A DNA stretch of 64,000 nt from Kitasatospora sp. MAA19. Its GTDB lineage: Bacteria > Actinomycetota > Actinomycetes > Streptomycetales > Streptomycetaceae. The notes beneath the pieces are model-generated. The model searched no databases and was not told where the DNA came from. It saw only the letters and a program-made list of their open reading frames with translations. The stretch covers positions 248,001 to 312,000 of the forward strand of contig NZ_JARXYZ010000001.1 of NCBI RefSeq assembly GCF_029894125.1, given 5' to 3'. Below, one piece after another: positions 7,905-16,682 of the stretch. Numbering within the stretch: position 1 is the stretch's first letter; each line of letters starts with the position of its first letter. A program made the position numbers and the translations under genes.

Positions 7905-10442
7905 CTACTCGCGCAGTCCCATGGCCTCGACCGGCTCTCTGCGCAGCGCCAGCCGGGTGGTCAGCAGCACCGTGCCCAGACCCAGCAGCGCCGCCCCGCC
8001 CAGCACCGCGGCCGCCCAGGCCGCGGGAACGGAGGGCCAGGCCGAGCCGGTGAGCGCGAGGCTGACGGGCACCAGGACGGCGGCGGTGACCGCGGCGCCG
8101 AGGACGAGGGCCACGCCGACCGTGATGCCGCCCTCCCAGGCCATCATGCGCAGGATCTGTCGGCGCGTGGTGCCCACCAGGCGCAGCAGGGCGAACTCGC
8201 GCAACCGCTCGGTCGTGGCCATCACCAGGGTGTTGACGACGGCGATGGCGGTGAAGAGGCTGATCATGCCGAGGAGCAGCCGGCCGACGGCCGTGGCCGA
8301 CTCCTGCCGGTGCCTGCGCGCGTTGTCGTACGTGGCCCGGTCGCTCGTACGGGCCATGGGGTAGGCGGAGGCGAGGTTCTGGAGTTCCCGGCCGACCTGC
8401 TGAGGGTCGGCGTCGGGGGCGGACCGGACCAGGACCGTCGGCGCGAGAAAGTTCGGCGTGTGGGCGGCCGCGAACTCGGTGGGCAGGAGCGCGTCGGCGA
8501 ACCGCAGGTCGCGGTCATAGACGGCGACCACCGTGGCGATGCTCTCGGTGCCGTCCGGCCAGCCGATCCGGACCTCGGTGCCGACGCCGGCGTCGAGGGC
8601 GGAGGCGGACCGCTGCCCCAGCGCCACGCCGTCTCCGCGTAGTTGGGCCAGCGAACCCGCAGTGACCCCGGGTTCGAGCAGCTCGGACAGATCCTGGGGA
8701 TCGACCACCTGGGCGTCGATCCCCTGCGAGCCGGCGGTGCCGGGCGACGCGGCGGACACCATGGTCATGGTGGGGACGACCCCACTGACCGCCTTCACAC
8801 CGGGCAGTCGGCGAGCGGCGGCGACGAAGTCCGGGGGCAGCCCGATCCCGTCGGCCTGGACCACGTGATCGGCCCGCAGCCTTCGACCGTCCTCGGTCAC
8901 GGCGGCCTGGGCCTTGACGCCGGGGACGAACAGCACGGTGCTGGTAAAGGCCACGGCCAGCGCCAGCGGGGTGACGGCGGCGGCGAAGCGGCGAGGCTGG
9001 GTGCGCAGGGCTGCGGACGCGAGGAACCCCGCTACGGGGAAGAGCCTGCCCACTGGTCCACCGATCACCACACTGGCGACCCGCCCGATCACCGGTCCGA
9101 GGAGTGCCACCCCCAGGAGGAGGAGCAGCACCATGCTCTCGGCCGTGCCGGCCCCGCTGCGGCTGCCTGTGGAGGACGACAGCACCACGGCGCACACGGC
9201 GAGCGTCCCGGCCCCGAGCACCGCCCGTACCCAGCCGATCCGTGGCGCGGGCGCAGAGGACTCGCGCAGGGCCTGGGTCGGTTCGACCCGGGACGCCCGG
9301 CGCGCGGAGGCCCACACGGCGAGTTGCGCGGTGACGACGACCCCGCCGACGACGGTCAGCAATGCGGTGGGCCCGACGTGGAGCGGTACGTCGGAGCGGA
9401 CCACACCGCGGTCGACGAGTGCGCCGCGGAGCAGCGAGGCGACGCCGACCCCGACCGGGCATCCGACCAGCGCGGCGCCGATGGTCAGGACCAACGTCTC
9501 CATCGCGATCATCCGCCGCACCTGTCCCGAGGTGGCGCCCACGGCCCGTAGCAGTGCCATCTCCCGCAGGCGTTGCTGGACGGTGAGCGCGAGCGCTCCC
9601 GCCACCACGAACACCGAGATGAGCAGGGACAGGATCCCGACGGTCCCGGCGAGCGAGGCCAGGCCGTCCCCGGGCCCGGGTGTGTTCGAGAACTCCCACT
9701 CGCCCCGCTGGGCACCGGTGTTCACCCAGGGCCCGGACCAGAGCTCCGTGCCAGTGGCCGGGAAGGTCTCGGCGAGGACCTGTTCGGCCTGCGCGGCCAG
9801 CGCCCGCGGGTCGGCTCCGTCCCGCGCCGTGATGCCGATCGCGTCCGCGCCCCTGGTGGTACCCGCGAGCCGGGCTGCCTGGTCGGGGCTGAAGAAGAGG
9901 ACCGTCTGGCGTGCCAGCTTCCTTGGGGGTGAGGCCAGTCCGGCCACCGTGTAGGCGCGGGGGGCCGTGGTGGTGGCCAGCCGTACGGTGTCGCCGGGCT
10001 TCAGCCCTCCGCGTGCCGCCGTCGCGCTGTCGAGGACCACCTCGTCAGGGCCGGTCGGCGGGTGACCGGAGGTAAGTTCGAAGGGGGCGAGGACGGCGCT
10101 GGTCCAGGAGTGCCCGAGGGAGGCTCCGCCCTGCGGGCCGGAGAGAATCTGCCCCGATTCGGTGATCACAGCGGCAGGGAAGGAGACCTCCGGGGCTGCA
10201 GTCCCGGCGCCGGGCAGCGCGGCCAGCTGTCCGATCAGCGGATCGACGTCGGCCATACGGGTCGAACCGCCGATCACGACCGGGGCCGCGGCGTAACGTT
10301 CGGTGGGGGTGCCCGCGCGCAGAGCGGACTCCAGCAGGACGCCGCACGCGGCGGTCAGGACGAGGGCGAACGACAGTGCGGTGAAAGCCCCGGCGAAGCC
10401 CGCTTTCCGGGCGCGTACCGTCTGCCAGGCCAGTAGGAGCAT
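7905..10442 (-). CDS. ABC transporter permease, FtsX/MacB type
   Basis: About 845 residues starting MLLLAWQTVRARKAGFAGAF. A first TM helix is followed by a long extracytoplasmic domain (residues about 45-260), three TM helices with the FtsX motif LREMALLRAVGATSGQVRRMI, a second TM group around 400-470, another large extracytoplasmic domain and a final FtsX unit with LREFALLRLVGTTRRQILRMM. This is the duplicated four-plus-four architecture of MacB-like exporters. It starts 5 bases after the ATPase stop codon, so the two form one operon. Substrate is unknown; a truncated lanthipeptide synthetase gene lies just upstream in the opposite direction, making a peptide-export role possible but unproven. 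Confidence 0.9.
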   Translation of the reverse strand: MLLLAWQTVRARKAGFAGAFTALSFALVLTAACGVLLESALRAGTPTERYAAAPVVIGGSTRMADVDPLIGQLAALPGAGTAAPEVSFPAAVITESGQILSGPQGGASLGHSWTSAVLAPFELTSGHPPTGPDEVVLDSATAARGGLKPGDTVRLATTTAPRAYTVAGLASPPRKLARQTVLFFSPDQAARLAGTTRGADAIGITARDGADPRALAAQAEQVLAETFPATGTELWSGPWVNTGAQRGEWEFSNTPGPGDGLASLAGTVGILSLLISVFVVAGALALTVQQRLREMALLRAVGATSGQVRRMIAMETLVLTIGAALVGCPVGVGVASLLRGALVDRGVVRSDVPLHVGPTALLTVVGGVVVTAQLAVWASARRASRVEPTQALRESSAPAPRIGWVRAVLGAGTLAVCAVVLSSSTGSRSGAGTAESMVLLLLLGVALLGPVIGRVASVVIGGPVGRLFPVAGFLASAALRTQPRRFAAAVTPLALAVAFTSTVLFVPGVKAQAAVTEDGRRLRADHVVQADGIGLPPDFVAAARRLPGVKAVSGVVPTMTMVSAASPGTAGSQGIDAQVVDPQDLSELLEPGVTAGSLAQLRGDGVALGQRSASALDAGVGTEVRIGWPDGTESIATVVAVYDRDLRFADALLPTEFAAAHTPNFLAPTVLVRSAPDADPQQVGRELQNLASAYPMARTSDRATYDNARRHRQESATAVGRLLLGMISLFTAIAVVNTLVMATTERLREFALLRLVGTTRRQILRMMAWEGGITVGVALVLGAAVTAAVLVPVSLALTGSAWPSVPAAWAAAVLGGAALLGLGTVLLTTRLALRREPVEAMGLRE

Positions 10443-10447
10443 GCCGT

Positions 10448-11269
10448 TCAGCGCCTTCCCAGGTGGGTCATCCGGTCCGCGACCTGCTCGGGCGAGGGGG
10501 CGGCAAGGGCCTCGGCGAAGGAGCCGTCCGCCAGGAAGAACACCTGGTCCGCGTAGGAGGCGGCGACCGGGTCGTGCGTCACCATGATCACGGTCTGCCC
10601 CAGTCCGTCGACCACGTGCCGCAACAGTCGGAGGACCTCTGTTCCGGTGGTGCTGTCCAGGGCGCCCGTGGGCTCGTCCGCGAAGACGACCTCGGGCCGT
10701 GTCACCAGGGCCCGAGCAATCGCCACTCGCTGCTGTTGGCCGCCGGACAGCTGTGTGGGCAGGTGCCGCACCCGGTCGGCGAGGCCGGTCCGGTCGAGGA
10801 TCTCCGTCAGCCATGTCCGGTCCGCCCGGCGCCGGGCCAGTCGCAACGGCAGAGTGACGTTCTGCTCGACCGTCAGGGACGGCAGCAGGTTGAAGGACTG
10901 GAAGACGAAGCCGATCCGCTGCCGGCGCAGGACGGTCAGCTCGGTGTCGCCGAGCGTCCCCAACTCCAGTCCAGCCAGCCGGACCTGCCCGGATGTCGGG
11001 CGGTCGAGTCCGGCAGCGCAGTGCAGGAACGTGCTCTTCCCGGACCCGGAGGGGCCCATCACCGCGGTGAACCCACCCCGCCGGAATTCCATCGACACCT
11101 CGCGCAGGGCGTGCACGGCCCCCGCTCCGCGCCCGTACACCTTGCTCACCCCGTCGAGCCGGACCGCCAGGTCCGGTTCCGAAGTGGAATGGATCTGTTC
11201 CGGATCGCTGGAATCCGCAGTCCGAGAGAAAACGGGAATCCCCTCCTCGATGTGGCACCCTGCCCTCAT
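10448..11269 (-). CDS. ABC transporter ATP-binding protein (MacB/LolD type)
   Basis: 273 residues from ATG 11269. Walker A GPSGSGKST, Q-loop FVFQSFNLLPSL, signature LSGGQQQRVAIARAL, Walker B VVFADEPTGALDS and the H-loop VTHD are all present, so the ATPase looks active. The QxxNLLP and DEPTGALD motifs are typical of the LolD/MacB subfamily that pairs with FtsX-type permeases, here the next gene. The frame is open further upstream to 11455, but that stretch is Arg-rich and has no family similarity. Confidence 0.9.
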   Translation of the reverse strand: MRAGCHIEEGIPVFSRTADSSDPEQIHSTSEPDLAVRLDGVSKVYGRGAGAVHALREVSMEFRRGGFTAVMGPSGSGKSTFLHCAAGLDRPTSGQVRLAGLELGTLGDTELTVLRRQRIGFVFQSFNLLPSLTVEQNVTLPLRLARRRADRTWLTEILDRTGLADRVRHLPTQLSGGQQQRVAIARALVTRPEVVFADEPTGALDSTTGTEVLRLLRHVVDGLGQTVIMVTHDPVAASYADQVFFLADGSFAEALAAPSPEQVADRMTHLGRR

Positions 11270-11633
11270 CGACCGCAAGCCTAGCCAAATCCACACCGCC
11301 CGCCTGAACCTCCGGCGACTTCCGGACAGCGGCCGGGCGGCGGCCACGAGAGCATTTCCCCAGGCCATCCGGTCGCCAAGTCTGCCGATTGCCCGCCCGG
11401 GAGGGTCTGGAAGTGGACAATCCATGGACACATCCATGCGAATCGCATGGGGCATTTCATGGAGTACCTCGTAGCCAAAAGCGCGCCCGGATGCCGGGAT
11501 CGTGCTTGTTCGAAATAATCAAACGCGAACCTCCGGAATGCGGCGGAAAAATCTTCCAGTCCGACTGCCCGGACTTCCGACGGTTCGGCCGATCATTGCC
11601 TTGGAGTACTTCAGAGAAGTCACGGGGGCGGCA
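11270..11633 (+). other. Divergent intergenic region, lower GC
   Basis: No gene I can support. The composition is visibly less GC-rich than its surroundings. The region separates the ABC exporter operon (minus) from the lanthipeptide synthetase remnant (plus), so it should hold divergent promoters, but I see no clear -35/-10 pair. I looked for a short lanthipeptide precursor gene here and found none with a Ser/Cys-rich core. Confidence 0.4.
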
Positions 11634-11882
11634 ATGCCTCGGCATTATGACGTGTATTGCATGGCCGATCCGACATTCTTCGACTCACCCGTCGAGTTGA
11701 AGGAGGAGGGCCTGGATTTCGCCCTGTCCGACCGGGCGGTACCCGAGGGCTGGAGCCGGATCCAGAACGGTGACTGGGTGATATACCGACCCGAGGGTGG
11801 CACGCCGCTGCCCAAGCAGGGCTGGAAGATCCACACGTCCGGCCGGGCGGAGAATGCCGGCACGGCGCCCCGGCGCTGGTAG
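11634..11882 (+). pseudogene. N-terminal remnant of a class III lanthionine synthetase (LanKC)
   Basis: An 82-codon frame from ATG 11634 (GGGGG upstream). The order of motifs matches the start of RamC/LanKC enzymes: DVYCMADPTFFDSP, FALSDRAVPEGW, GDWVIYRP, then the hallmark LPKQGWKIHTS and ENA. In intact enzymes (about 850-900 residues) this leads into the lyase, kinase and cyclase domains. Here similarity stops after about residue 75, exactly where an integrase-like frame begins. The remainder of the gene is absent from the window, so this is a deletion remnant. Confidence 0.7.
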
Positions 11883-12949
11883 CTTCCAGGCTCGGTACCT
11901 CGACGCGAACGGCATCCTTCGGCCGGCGCCGGAGACCTTCGAGACCAAGACCGACGCGGATGACTGGCTGGCCGAGATGCAGACCAGCATCCGGAAGAAG
12001 GACTGGCGTGACCCCGACGCCGGGGCGGTCAACTTCGCCAAGTACGCCGACGCCTGGACCACCGAGCGCGGCCTGATGCCGACCACGCTGGAGCTGTACC
12101 GCCGACTGCTCCGGCTGGACCTCGAACCGGCCTTCGGGGAGCTCGACTTGGACGAGATCACGCCGCCGCTCGTCCGTGCTTGGAGGGCCGAACTCCGGGC
12201 CACCGGCAAGCACACCACGGCCGCGAAGGCGTACCGCTTGCCGAAGTCCGTCATGGCAACCGCTACCGATGATGAGCCGATCCGCCGGAACCCGTGCCGG
12301 CTCAAGGGTGCGGGCAAGGAGTCGGCCGAGGAGTGCGGCATCGCCAGCATCGAGCAGGTCTACGAGCTGGCCGAGTTGGTGGGGCCACGTTGGCGCGCCA
12401 TGGTCCTGCTCGCTGACTTCACGGCGCTCCGCCCGGAGGAGCTGGCTGAACTCCGGCGCAAGGACATCAACCTCGTGGCCGGTACGGTCCAGGTCCGGCT
12501 CGCGACCCCCGAACTCAACACCGGCCGGCGCGCGCTCGGCGACACCAAGTCCGAAGCGGGCAAGCGGGTCGTCACCATCCCCGCGGCTGTCCTGCCTGCT
12601 GTCCGGCTGCACCTGGAGCCGTTCGCGGGGAAGGAGCGGGAGGGTCTGCTGTTCGTCGGCGAGAAGGGCGCCCCGTTCCACCGGACCACCTTCGGCCGGG
12701 GCGTGGCGCAAGGCACGCGCCAAGGCGGGCATGCCGGGCTTCCGCTTCTACGGCCTCCGGCACACCCTGGCCGCCGCGACCGGGTCCAGCCTCAAGGAAC
12801 TGATGGCGCGCATGGGGCAGTCCTCCGTCCGATCCGCGCTGATCTACCAGCACGCCACCCGCGAACGGGATCAGAAGATCGCAGACGGCAGGGACGCCGA
12901 GATCGACCGCACCCTCGGTCGGGGCGCGACACCGCCCGACGAGTCATAG
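11869..12949 (+). pseudogene. Tyrosine integrase, N-terminally truncated and frameshifted
   Basis: The first frame gives SFQARYLDANGILRPAPETF, KTDADDWLAEM (arm-binding domain), a SAM-like core-binding domain and the catalytic start TALRPEELAELRRKDI with the first catalytic Arg, to LLFVGEKGAPFHRTTFGR. At the GGGG run 12698-12701 one extra G shifts the frame. The other frame continues WRKARAKAGMPGFRFYGLRHTLAA (His-x-x-Arg box) and GQSSVRSALIYQHA with the Tyr nucleophile. The first 25 or so residues expected before SFQARY are missing. It matches actinomycete tRNA-targeting integrases and lies next to the tRNA-like att site at 13031. Confidence 0.85.
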
Positions 12950-12984
12950 GGGCATGCAGGGGGGCGCGAGAGCCCAGAAACGCG

Positions 12985-13025
12985 AAAGGCCCGGCTCGGG
13001 GATCACGCCCCTGAGCTGGGCCTTT
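12985..13025 (+). terminator. Hairpin between integrase remnant and first att copy
   Basis: Outer arms AAAGGCCC / GGGCCTTT enclose further pairing. It sits in the same place relative to the tRNA 3' copy as the terminators at 16471 and 39929. Confidence 0.75.
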
Positions 13026-13030
13026 ACTGC

Positions 13031-13074
13031 TGGAGCGGGCGACGAGAATCGAACTCGCGCTCCAAGCTTGGGAA
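13031..13074 (-). repeat. att copy 1: 44-bp tRNA-Gly(CCC) 3' duplicate
   Basis: Matches positions 39963-40006 of the intact tRNA-Gly gene with one C/T difference. It spans the CCA end, T arm and anticodon stem-loop 3' side. Beyond it the sequence (TCTTTGGAC...) matches att copy 2, not the tRNA, so this is an attachment-site scar and not a functional tRNA. Confidence 0.9.
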
Positions 13075-13181
13075 TCTTTGGACCTTCGAGCCCGAAAGGC
13101 CTCTGACCTGCGGCGATGCTCGACAGTCGAAGTACTGGCGCGGCTGGCCCAGCCCCCTGCCGACCGCTGTCTTCCGCCCGT

Positions 13182-13203
13182 TCTGGCACGGATCTGGCAT
13201 GGG
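13182..13203 (+). repeat. Arm-type tandem repeat near att copy 1
   Basis: TCTGGCACGGATCTGGCATG: two CTGGCA(C/T)G units 11 bp apart. Almost identical pairs lie at 16661 (same distance from att copy 2) and 39881. They are candidate integrase arm sites. The stretch 13075-13377 holds no gene I can support. Confidence 0.6.
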
Positions 13204-13287
13204 ACTGTCGCGAGACGCCGCTATCCGTGCCAGTTGGCGCCAGTGCTGGCGTCGACCGGTGCTCAGCTCAGGTCGCTCGTTCCTCCA

Positions 13288-13319
13288 CGTTGCGGTTGTG
13301 CGGTCGCACAGCCGCAACG
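13288..13319 (-). terminator. Hairpin downstream of the lipoprotein gene
   Basis: Arms CGTTGCGG / CCGCAACG with additional internal pairing, about 60 bases past the stop codon at 13378. Confidence 0.5.
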
Positions 13320-13377
13320 CCCCGGAGAACGGGAGCAAGTGCTTGCGGATGGGGCGTTGCAACCGGCGACGGACCGG

Positions 13378-13935
13378 TCAAGGGGTGGGGGCAGGCGATG
13401 CGGACGGGGGCATCAGGCACGGGGTGGTGACGCTCAGGACCATGCGGTCGTTGCCCGCGGTGCTGGCGACGTCGACGACGTACCGGCTGCTGGGGTGGCG
13501 TGCGCTGACGGTGGAGTCCGGTTCCGCGCCTTGCGTCTCCTGGTATTCGGTGATCTTGAGGCCCTCGCTCGTGAGGCGGTCGCGGACCTTGCGGACGACA
13601 TCGTTGTGCTGGGCGTTGGGGACGTTGCTGTGGACGCCGTAGATCAGGATGTAGCGGTCGTCCGGCGCAGTTTCGCCGTTCTTACCGATGCACGAGGTGA
13701 AAACGGGGTCGGCGGGTTCGTCGTTGATCCGGATCCCGGCGGTCTGGGCCAGGTGCTCGGTGAGCTGCTTCGCCCAGTCGAGTGTCTCCTGGCGGGTTTT
13801 GACGGGCAGGGGGTCGTTCTTCCCTGTTCCGGGGCTGGACATGCAGGCTCCGAGAGTCGTGACCATCAGCGCCGTTGCCAGGAGCTGCTTCAGCCGGGTG
13901 CCGATGACAGGCGGGTGGGTGGTCAGGTTGCGCAT
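13378..13935 (-). CDS. Putative lipoprotein
   Basis: 185 residues. The signal peptide (RLKQLLATALMVTTLGAC) ends in a good lipobox TLGAC, with Cys near residue 31, so the protein is probably lipidated and anchored outside the membrane. The mature part (LDWAKQLTEHLAQTAGIRI, CIGKNGETAPDDRYILIYGV, VVRKVRDRLTSEGLKITEYQ) looks like a small soluble fold of the kind often encoded beside WXG100-like and DUF1023 proteins in Streptomyces. No known activity. It follows the DUF1023 gene by 22 bases and is probably cotranscribed with it. Confidence 0.75.
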   Translation of the reverse strand: MRNLTTHPPVIGTRLKQLLATALMVTTLGACMSSPGTGKNDPLPVKTRQETLDWAKQLTEHLAQTAGIRINDEPADPVFTSCIGKNGETAPDDRYILIYGVHSNVPNAQHNDVVRKVRDRLTSEGLKITEYQETQGAEPDSTVSARHPSSRYVVDVASTAGNDRMVLSVTTPCLMPPSASPAPTP

Positions 13936-13957
13936 GGGATTCTTTCCGGTCAGCGGT

Positions 13958-15604
13958 TCAGTGGGGTATCGAACCCCAGAGCGGATCCTCCTTCCATGTG
14001 GTGTGGGGTGGCTTCCCGGCGATGATCTTGCCCTGGTTCTTCACGCTGTCCGAGTTCTCATCCCAGTAGCCGCCGTGTCCGGACGTGTCGATGTTGATGT
14101 TGTTCCCGCCGAATCCCGCGATGTGCGGGCTAGGACCGAGCGAGAAGCCGCCGACCAGACGTGTGGGGTCGTCAGTGGCCTCGCCGATCCAGAGGTGATC
14201 GGGGTTGACATTCAACTGTTCGGCAGTGAGCACGCCCATGCCCGGGCTACCGAGGGTGACGATGTCGTCGGCGTCCAGGCCGTGGCTTCCTCCGCTGTCG
14301 GCGACGCCCACGGCGAAACTGCCGTAGCTGTGCGCGATGTAGCTGAGGTGAGTCCTCGGCTCGCCGTGCGCCACCCTGAGGCCGTTGGAGAAACGGCGCA
14401 TGTCCTCGGCGCCGTCGAGTCCGCGCATGGGACTCGACGCCCCGGGGAGACTCTCCGGGGCGTCATAGCCGAGGTAGGAGATGACCGAAACGGTTTCGCC
14501 GGCCTTGGCGTACTGCTTGCCATAGCCCTGCAACTGTCGGATGCGGTCGATCTGGCCCGGCACCCCGTTGAAGTCGGTGTTCGTTCCGGGCACGAATACC
14601 GAGGTGTGGCTCGCCTTGTCGGGGTTGCCGGTCGCAACGATCGCGCGTCCGTCGCCCCCGTACGCCTCTGGGTCGATCGCGAGAAGGAACAGCTGATGCT
14701 CCTCGTCCTTCGCGTTGGCGTTTTCCTCGAGCTTCTTCTTGATCTCCGCCAGAGCGGCCTTGCGCTTGTCGTACGCGGCCTGGTCGAGGCCCAGAGAGGT
14801 AGGCGTCCCGGCCTGGAGGGCATCGAGTTTCTGATCGAGGACGAGGCGGTTGGCCTCGTCGCGGGCGCTCGCCGGAATACCGTCCAGGTTTCCGATCTGG
14901 GCCGCGTTCAGGGCGAGGTAGGTCTCTTGCTGGTCGGGTGTGAGGCCCTTCCACCAGTCGGCGTTCTTCTGCGGGTCCTTGCCGTCAGGAATGTACGGAT
15001 CGACCAGCCCGAGATCCTTCATGACATCGGCGACGTCGGTGCGAGTCTCGGCCATGGCGCCGTTCGCCCGCTGGTCGCCGAGGATGTCGGCGCCGAGATG
15101 GCCGAGGGCCTTGTTGCCCTGGTCACTGGCCGCCTGTGCGTCCTTGATGGCCGTGTTGATCCGGTCCTGGAAGCCGCTCTTGAGATTAGCGAGGCTACGG
15201 CGCGCGGCCTGCGCATCGGGGTCGTTATGCTCCCCCGGGCCTTCGGGTGGGAGATCGACGATCCCGTCGGCGGACACCGTCAACTTGGCATCCAACGCGC
15301 GGTGCACGGCGTTGGTCAGGTTGGTCTGCGCCTGGTACATCCGGTCCGCGACGGTGTTCAGAGTCAGCGCGGCCGCCTCCGCCTCGACCCGGACGACACC
15401 GAGTCGCTGCTCGGTCCGGTCCATGAATGGAAAGGCGGCATCGGCGTCCGCGCCCTTCCACCCACGGCGCAGCGGGCCGTTCACCTGGTTGCGATGCCGC
15501 GTGCTCGCACTCTCCATACTGTGGGCAAGGGCCTTCCACGCCTTCGCGGCGTCGCGCAGCCCGTGCGGGTCGAACGCGACCAGCAGTTCGTACGCACTAC
15601 TCAC
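13958..15604 (-). CDS. DUF1023-type alpha/beta hydrolase with WXG100-like N-terminus
   Basis: About 548 residues from GTG 15604. Residues 1-150 are helical and resemble a WXG100/ESX-type domain (GLRDAAKAWKALAHSM, RRGWKGADADAAF). The C-terminal 250 residues carry the hydrolase: VFVPGTNTDFNGV, the nucleophile elbow YIAHSYGSFAVGVA, VTLGSPGMGV and a late His (SGHGGYWD). The family is common in streptomycetes and its function is unknown; the layout suggests export by a type VII-like route, which is inference. The start overlaps the upstream stop by 4 bases (GTGA), so the pair is translationally coupled. Confidence 0.8.
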   Translation of the reverse strand: MSSAYELLVAFDPHGLRDAAKAWKALAHSMESASTRHRNQVNGPLRRGWKGADADAAFPFMDRTEQRLGVVRVEAEAAALTLNTVADRMYQAQTNLTNAVHRALDAKLTVSADGIVDLPPEGPGEHNDPDAQAARRSLANLKSGFQDRINTAIKDAQAASDQGNKALGHLGADILGDQRANGAMAETRTDVADVMKDLGLVDPYIPDGKDPQKNADWWKGLTPDQQETYLALNAAQIGNLDGIPASARDEANRLVLDQKLDALQAGTPTSLGLDQAAYDKRKAALAEIKKKLEENANAKDEEHQLFLLAIDPEAYGGDGRAIVATGNPDKASHTSVFVPGTNTDFNGVPGQIDRIRQLQGYGKQYAKAGETVSVISYLGYDAPESLPGASSPMRGLDGAEDMRRFSNGLRVAHGEPRTHLSYIAHSYGSFAVGVADSGGSHGLDADDIVTLGSPGMGVLTAEQLNVNPDHLWIGEATDDPTRLVGGFSLGPSPHIAGFGGNNINIDTSGHGGYWDENSDSVKNQGKIIAGKPPHTTWKEDPLWGSIPH

Positions 15605-15912
15605 TGCGCCGCCTTCTGCTGGCTCCACGCTCCTGCGGTCGCCTGCTCGTTGTGCGCGTGGGCGTCGGCGTTGGCCTGCAGGTTGGCACTGGTGTCGGAG
15701 AGTCGTTTCCGGAGCGCGTCAAGCGGCGCGGTCCAGTCACTGCCGATCTTTCCGAGCCCTTGGGCAATCGACCAGCCGGCGAGCTGACCAGAGGCGGTAG
15801 TGGCCGAAGTCAGCGCGTCCTTAACAGGTTTGGCGACTTCCTCGGCGAGGTTCTTCGCCACTCCCGAGGAGGCGATGAGCGCTTGTGGATCAACGGTGAC
15901 AGTGTCCGCCAA
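15601..15912 (-). CDS. WXG100/ESX-like small helical protein
   Basis: 103 residues from TTG 15912, which has GGGGGAA upstream; longer starts only add a His-rich leader. The sequence is almost all helix (LIASSGVAKNLAEEVAKPVKDAL, DWTAPLDALRKRLSDTSANLQANADAHAHNEQATAGAW) with no signal peptide, as expected for a WXG100-type partner of the hydrolase encoded next. It has a central DW turn instead of a strict WXG. First gene of the three-gene set in element 1. Confidence 0.65.
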   Translation of the reverse strand: MADTVTVDPQALIASSGVAKNLAEEVAKPVKDALTSATTASGQLAGWSIAQGLGKIGSDWTAPLDALRKRLSDTSANLQANADAHAHNEQATAGAWSQQKAAQ

Positions 15913-16029
15913 GGCGATTCCCCCCAGAATCAGATGATGAGCGTGTGCATGGACCAGCTCGACGGCATTCCGTTGGCACGGCGTTAGGCATCCATACAAA
16001 CACTAAGATGATATGAGCATTAGGGGGTG

Positions 16030-16200
16030 CTGCGGTACGCCTTCTGCCCGTCCAGCCTCAGCACGAGGTGCGGCCCGGGCGACTGCGAGGGGGAAGGCGG
16101 AGAGCCGGACGGCCAGGGATGGCGGCGAAGACGGCCTGCTGTTCGTCGGCGAGCACGGTGCCCCACAACCCTCGCACCGTCCGCTTCGGACTCTCACCCG
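16030..16200 (+). pseudogene. Integrase catalytic-core relic
   Basis: A short stretch reads DGLLFVGEHGAP, preceded in another frame by RYAFCPSSLSTRCG. This corresponds to the TIPAAVLPAV...GLLFVGEKGAP segment of the integrase remnant at 12.6 kb, and the DNA is similar over this block. All flanking integrase sequence is gone or scrambled. It occupies the right end of element 1, where an integrase gene would be expected. From 16201 to 16470 I see nothing else. Confidence 0.55.
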
Positions 16201-16470
16201 ACCAGGACGCCCGCCCCGCCCAAGCCCTCGGTACCGCCGGCCGACTACGGCCCCTGACAATCCCACCGAGCACACGACTCCTGGAGACAAGTGGGTCTTG
16301 CCGTTCTTGTGATCGACGAGTGGCCGGCAGCAAGTAGATCTCGCCATTGGAAGAAGATCGCCACTCGCCCGCCCAGGGTGCACGGCCCCGAGTAGAAATC
16401 CGTTGATCAGACCCAGCGGCAGCCTTCCAGCACGGATCTAACAGGCATGCCCCGATTGGCCCAGACAACG

Positions 16471-16504
16471 CGAAAGCCGCAGGTCAGCTGACCTGCGGCT
16501 TTCG
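16471..16504. terminator. Perfect palindromic terminator beside att copy 2
   Basis: Seventeen-bp arms (CGAAAGCCGCAGGTCAG and its complement) with no spacer, immediately left of att copy 2. The preceding ATTGGCCCAGACAAC matches ATTGGTCCAGACAAC at 39912, before the tRNA terminator. Confidence 0.8.
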
Positions 16505-16507
16505 GTA

Positions 16508-16551
16508 TGGAGCGGGCGACGAGAATCGAACTCGCGCTCTAAGCTTGGGAA
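16508..16551 (-). repeat. att copy 2: 44-bp tRNA-Gly(CCC) 3' duplicate
   Basis: Identical over 44 bp to 39963-40006 of the tRNA gene; the sequence then continues TCTTTGGAC as in att copy 1. It marks the junction between elements 1 and 2. Confidence 0.9.
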
Positions 16552-16660
16552 TCTTTGGACTTCCCGGCCGGAAACAGCCTCTGACCTGCGGCGATGCCTG
16601 GCCAGATGGGTCAGCCGAGCTGCCAGCTCTAACCACTGCTGCCCCTCGTTCACCGCTGGT

Positions 16661-16682
16661 TCTGGCACGGATCTGGCACGAG
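16661..16682 (+). repeat. Arm-type tandem repeat near att copy 2
   Basis: TCTGGCACGGATCTGGCACG, two CTGGCACG units, 153 bp right of att copy 2. This matches the spacing at att copy 1. No gene is seen between 16552 and 16872. Confidence 0.6.

Larger units (their letters stand above)
13031..16507. mobile_element. Integrated element 1 (about 3.5 kb, decayed)
   Basis: Bounded by att copies 1 and 2. It contains a WXG100-like protein, a DUF1023-type hydrolase, a lipoprotein and, at its right end, a broken integrase core. No replication or transfer genes. Arm-like CTGGCACG repeats lie 150 bp inside the left end. Confidence 0.65.

Noticed and set aside
10450..11420. Apparent N-terminal extension making the ABC permease about 1,170 residues
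   Set aside because: The extra part is the ATPase gene read in another frame; the permease has its own ATG at 10442.
11389..11700. Lanthipeptide precursor gene before the lanKC remnant
   Set aside because: The available frames give no short peptide with a leader and a Ser/Cys-rich core; the sequence looks non-coding.
13031..13110. Possible tRNA at att copy 1 (and likewise at 16508)
   Set aside because: Only the 3' part of tRNA-Gly is present; the 5' acceptor strand and D arm are missing, so neither can fold as a tRNA.
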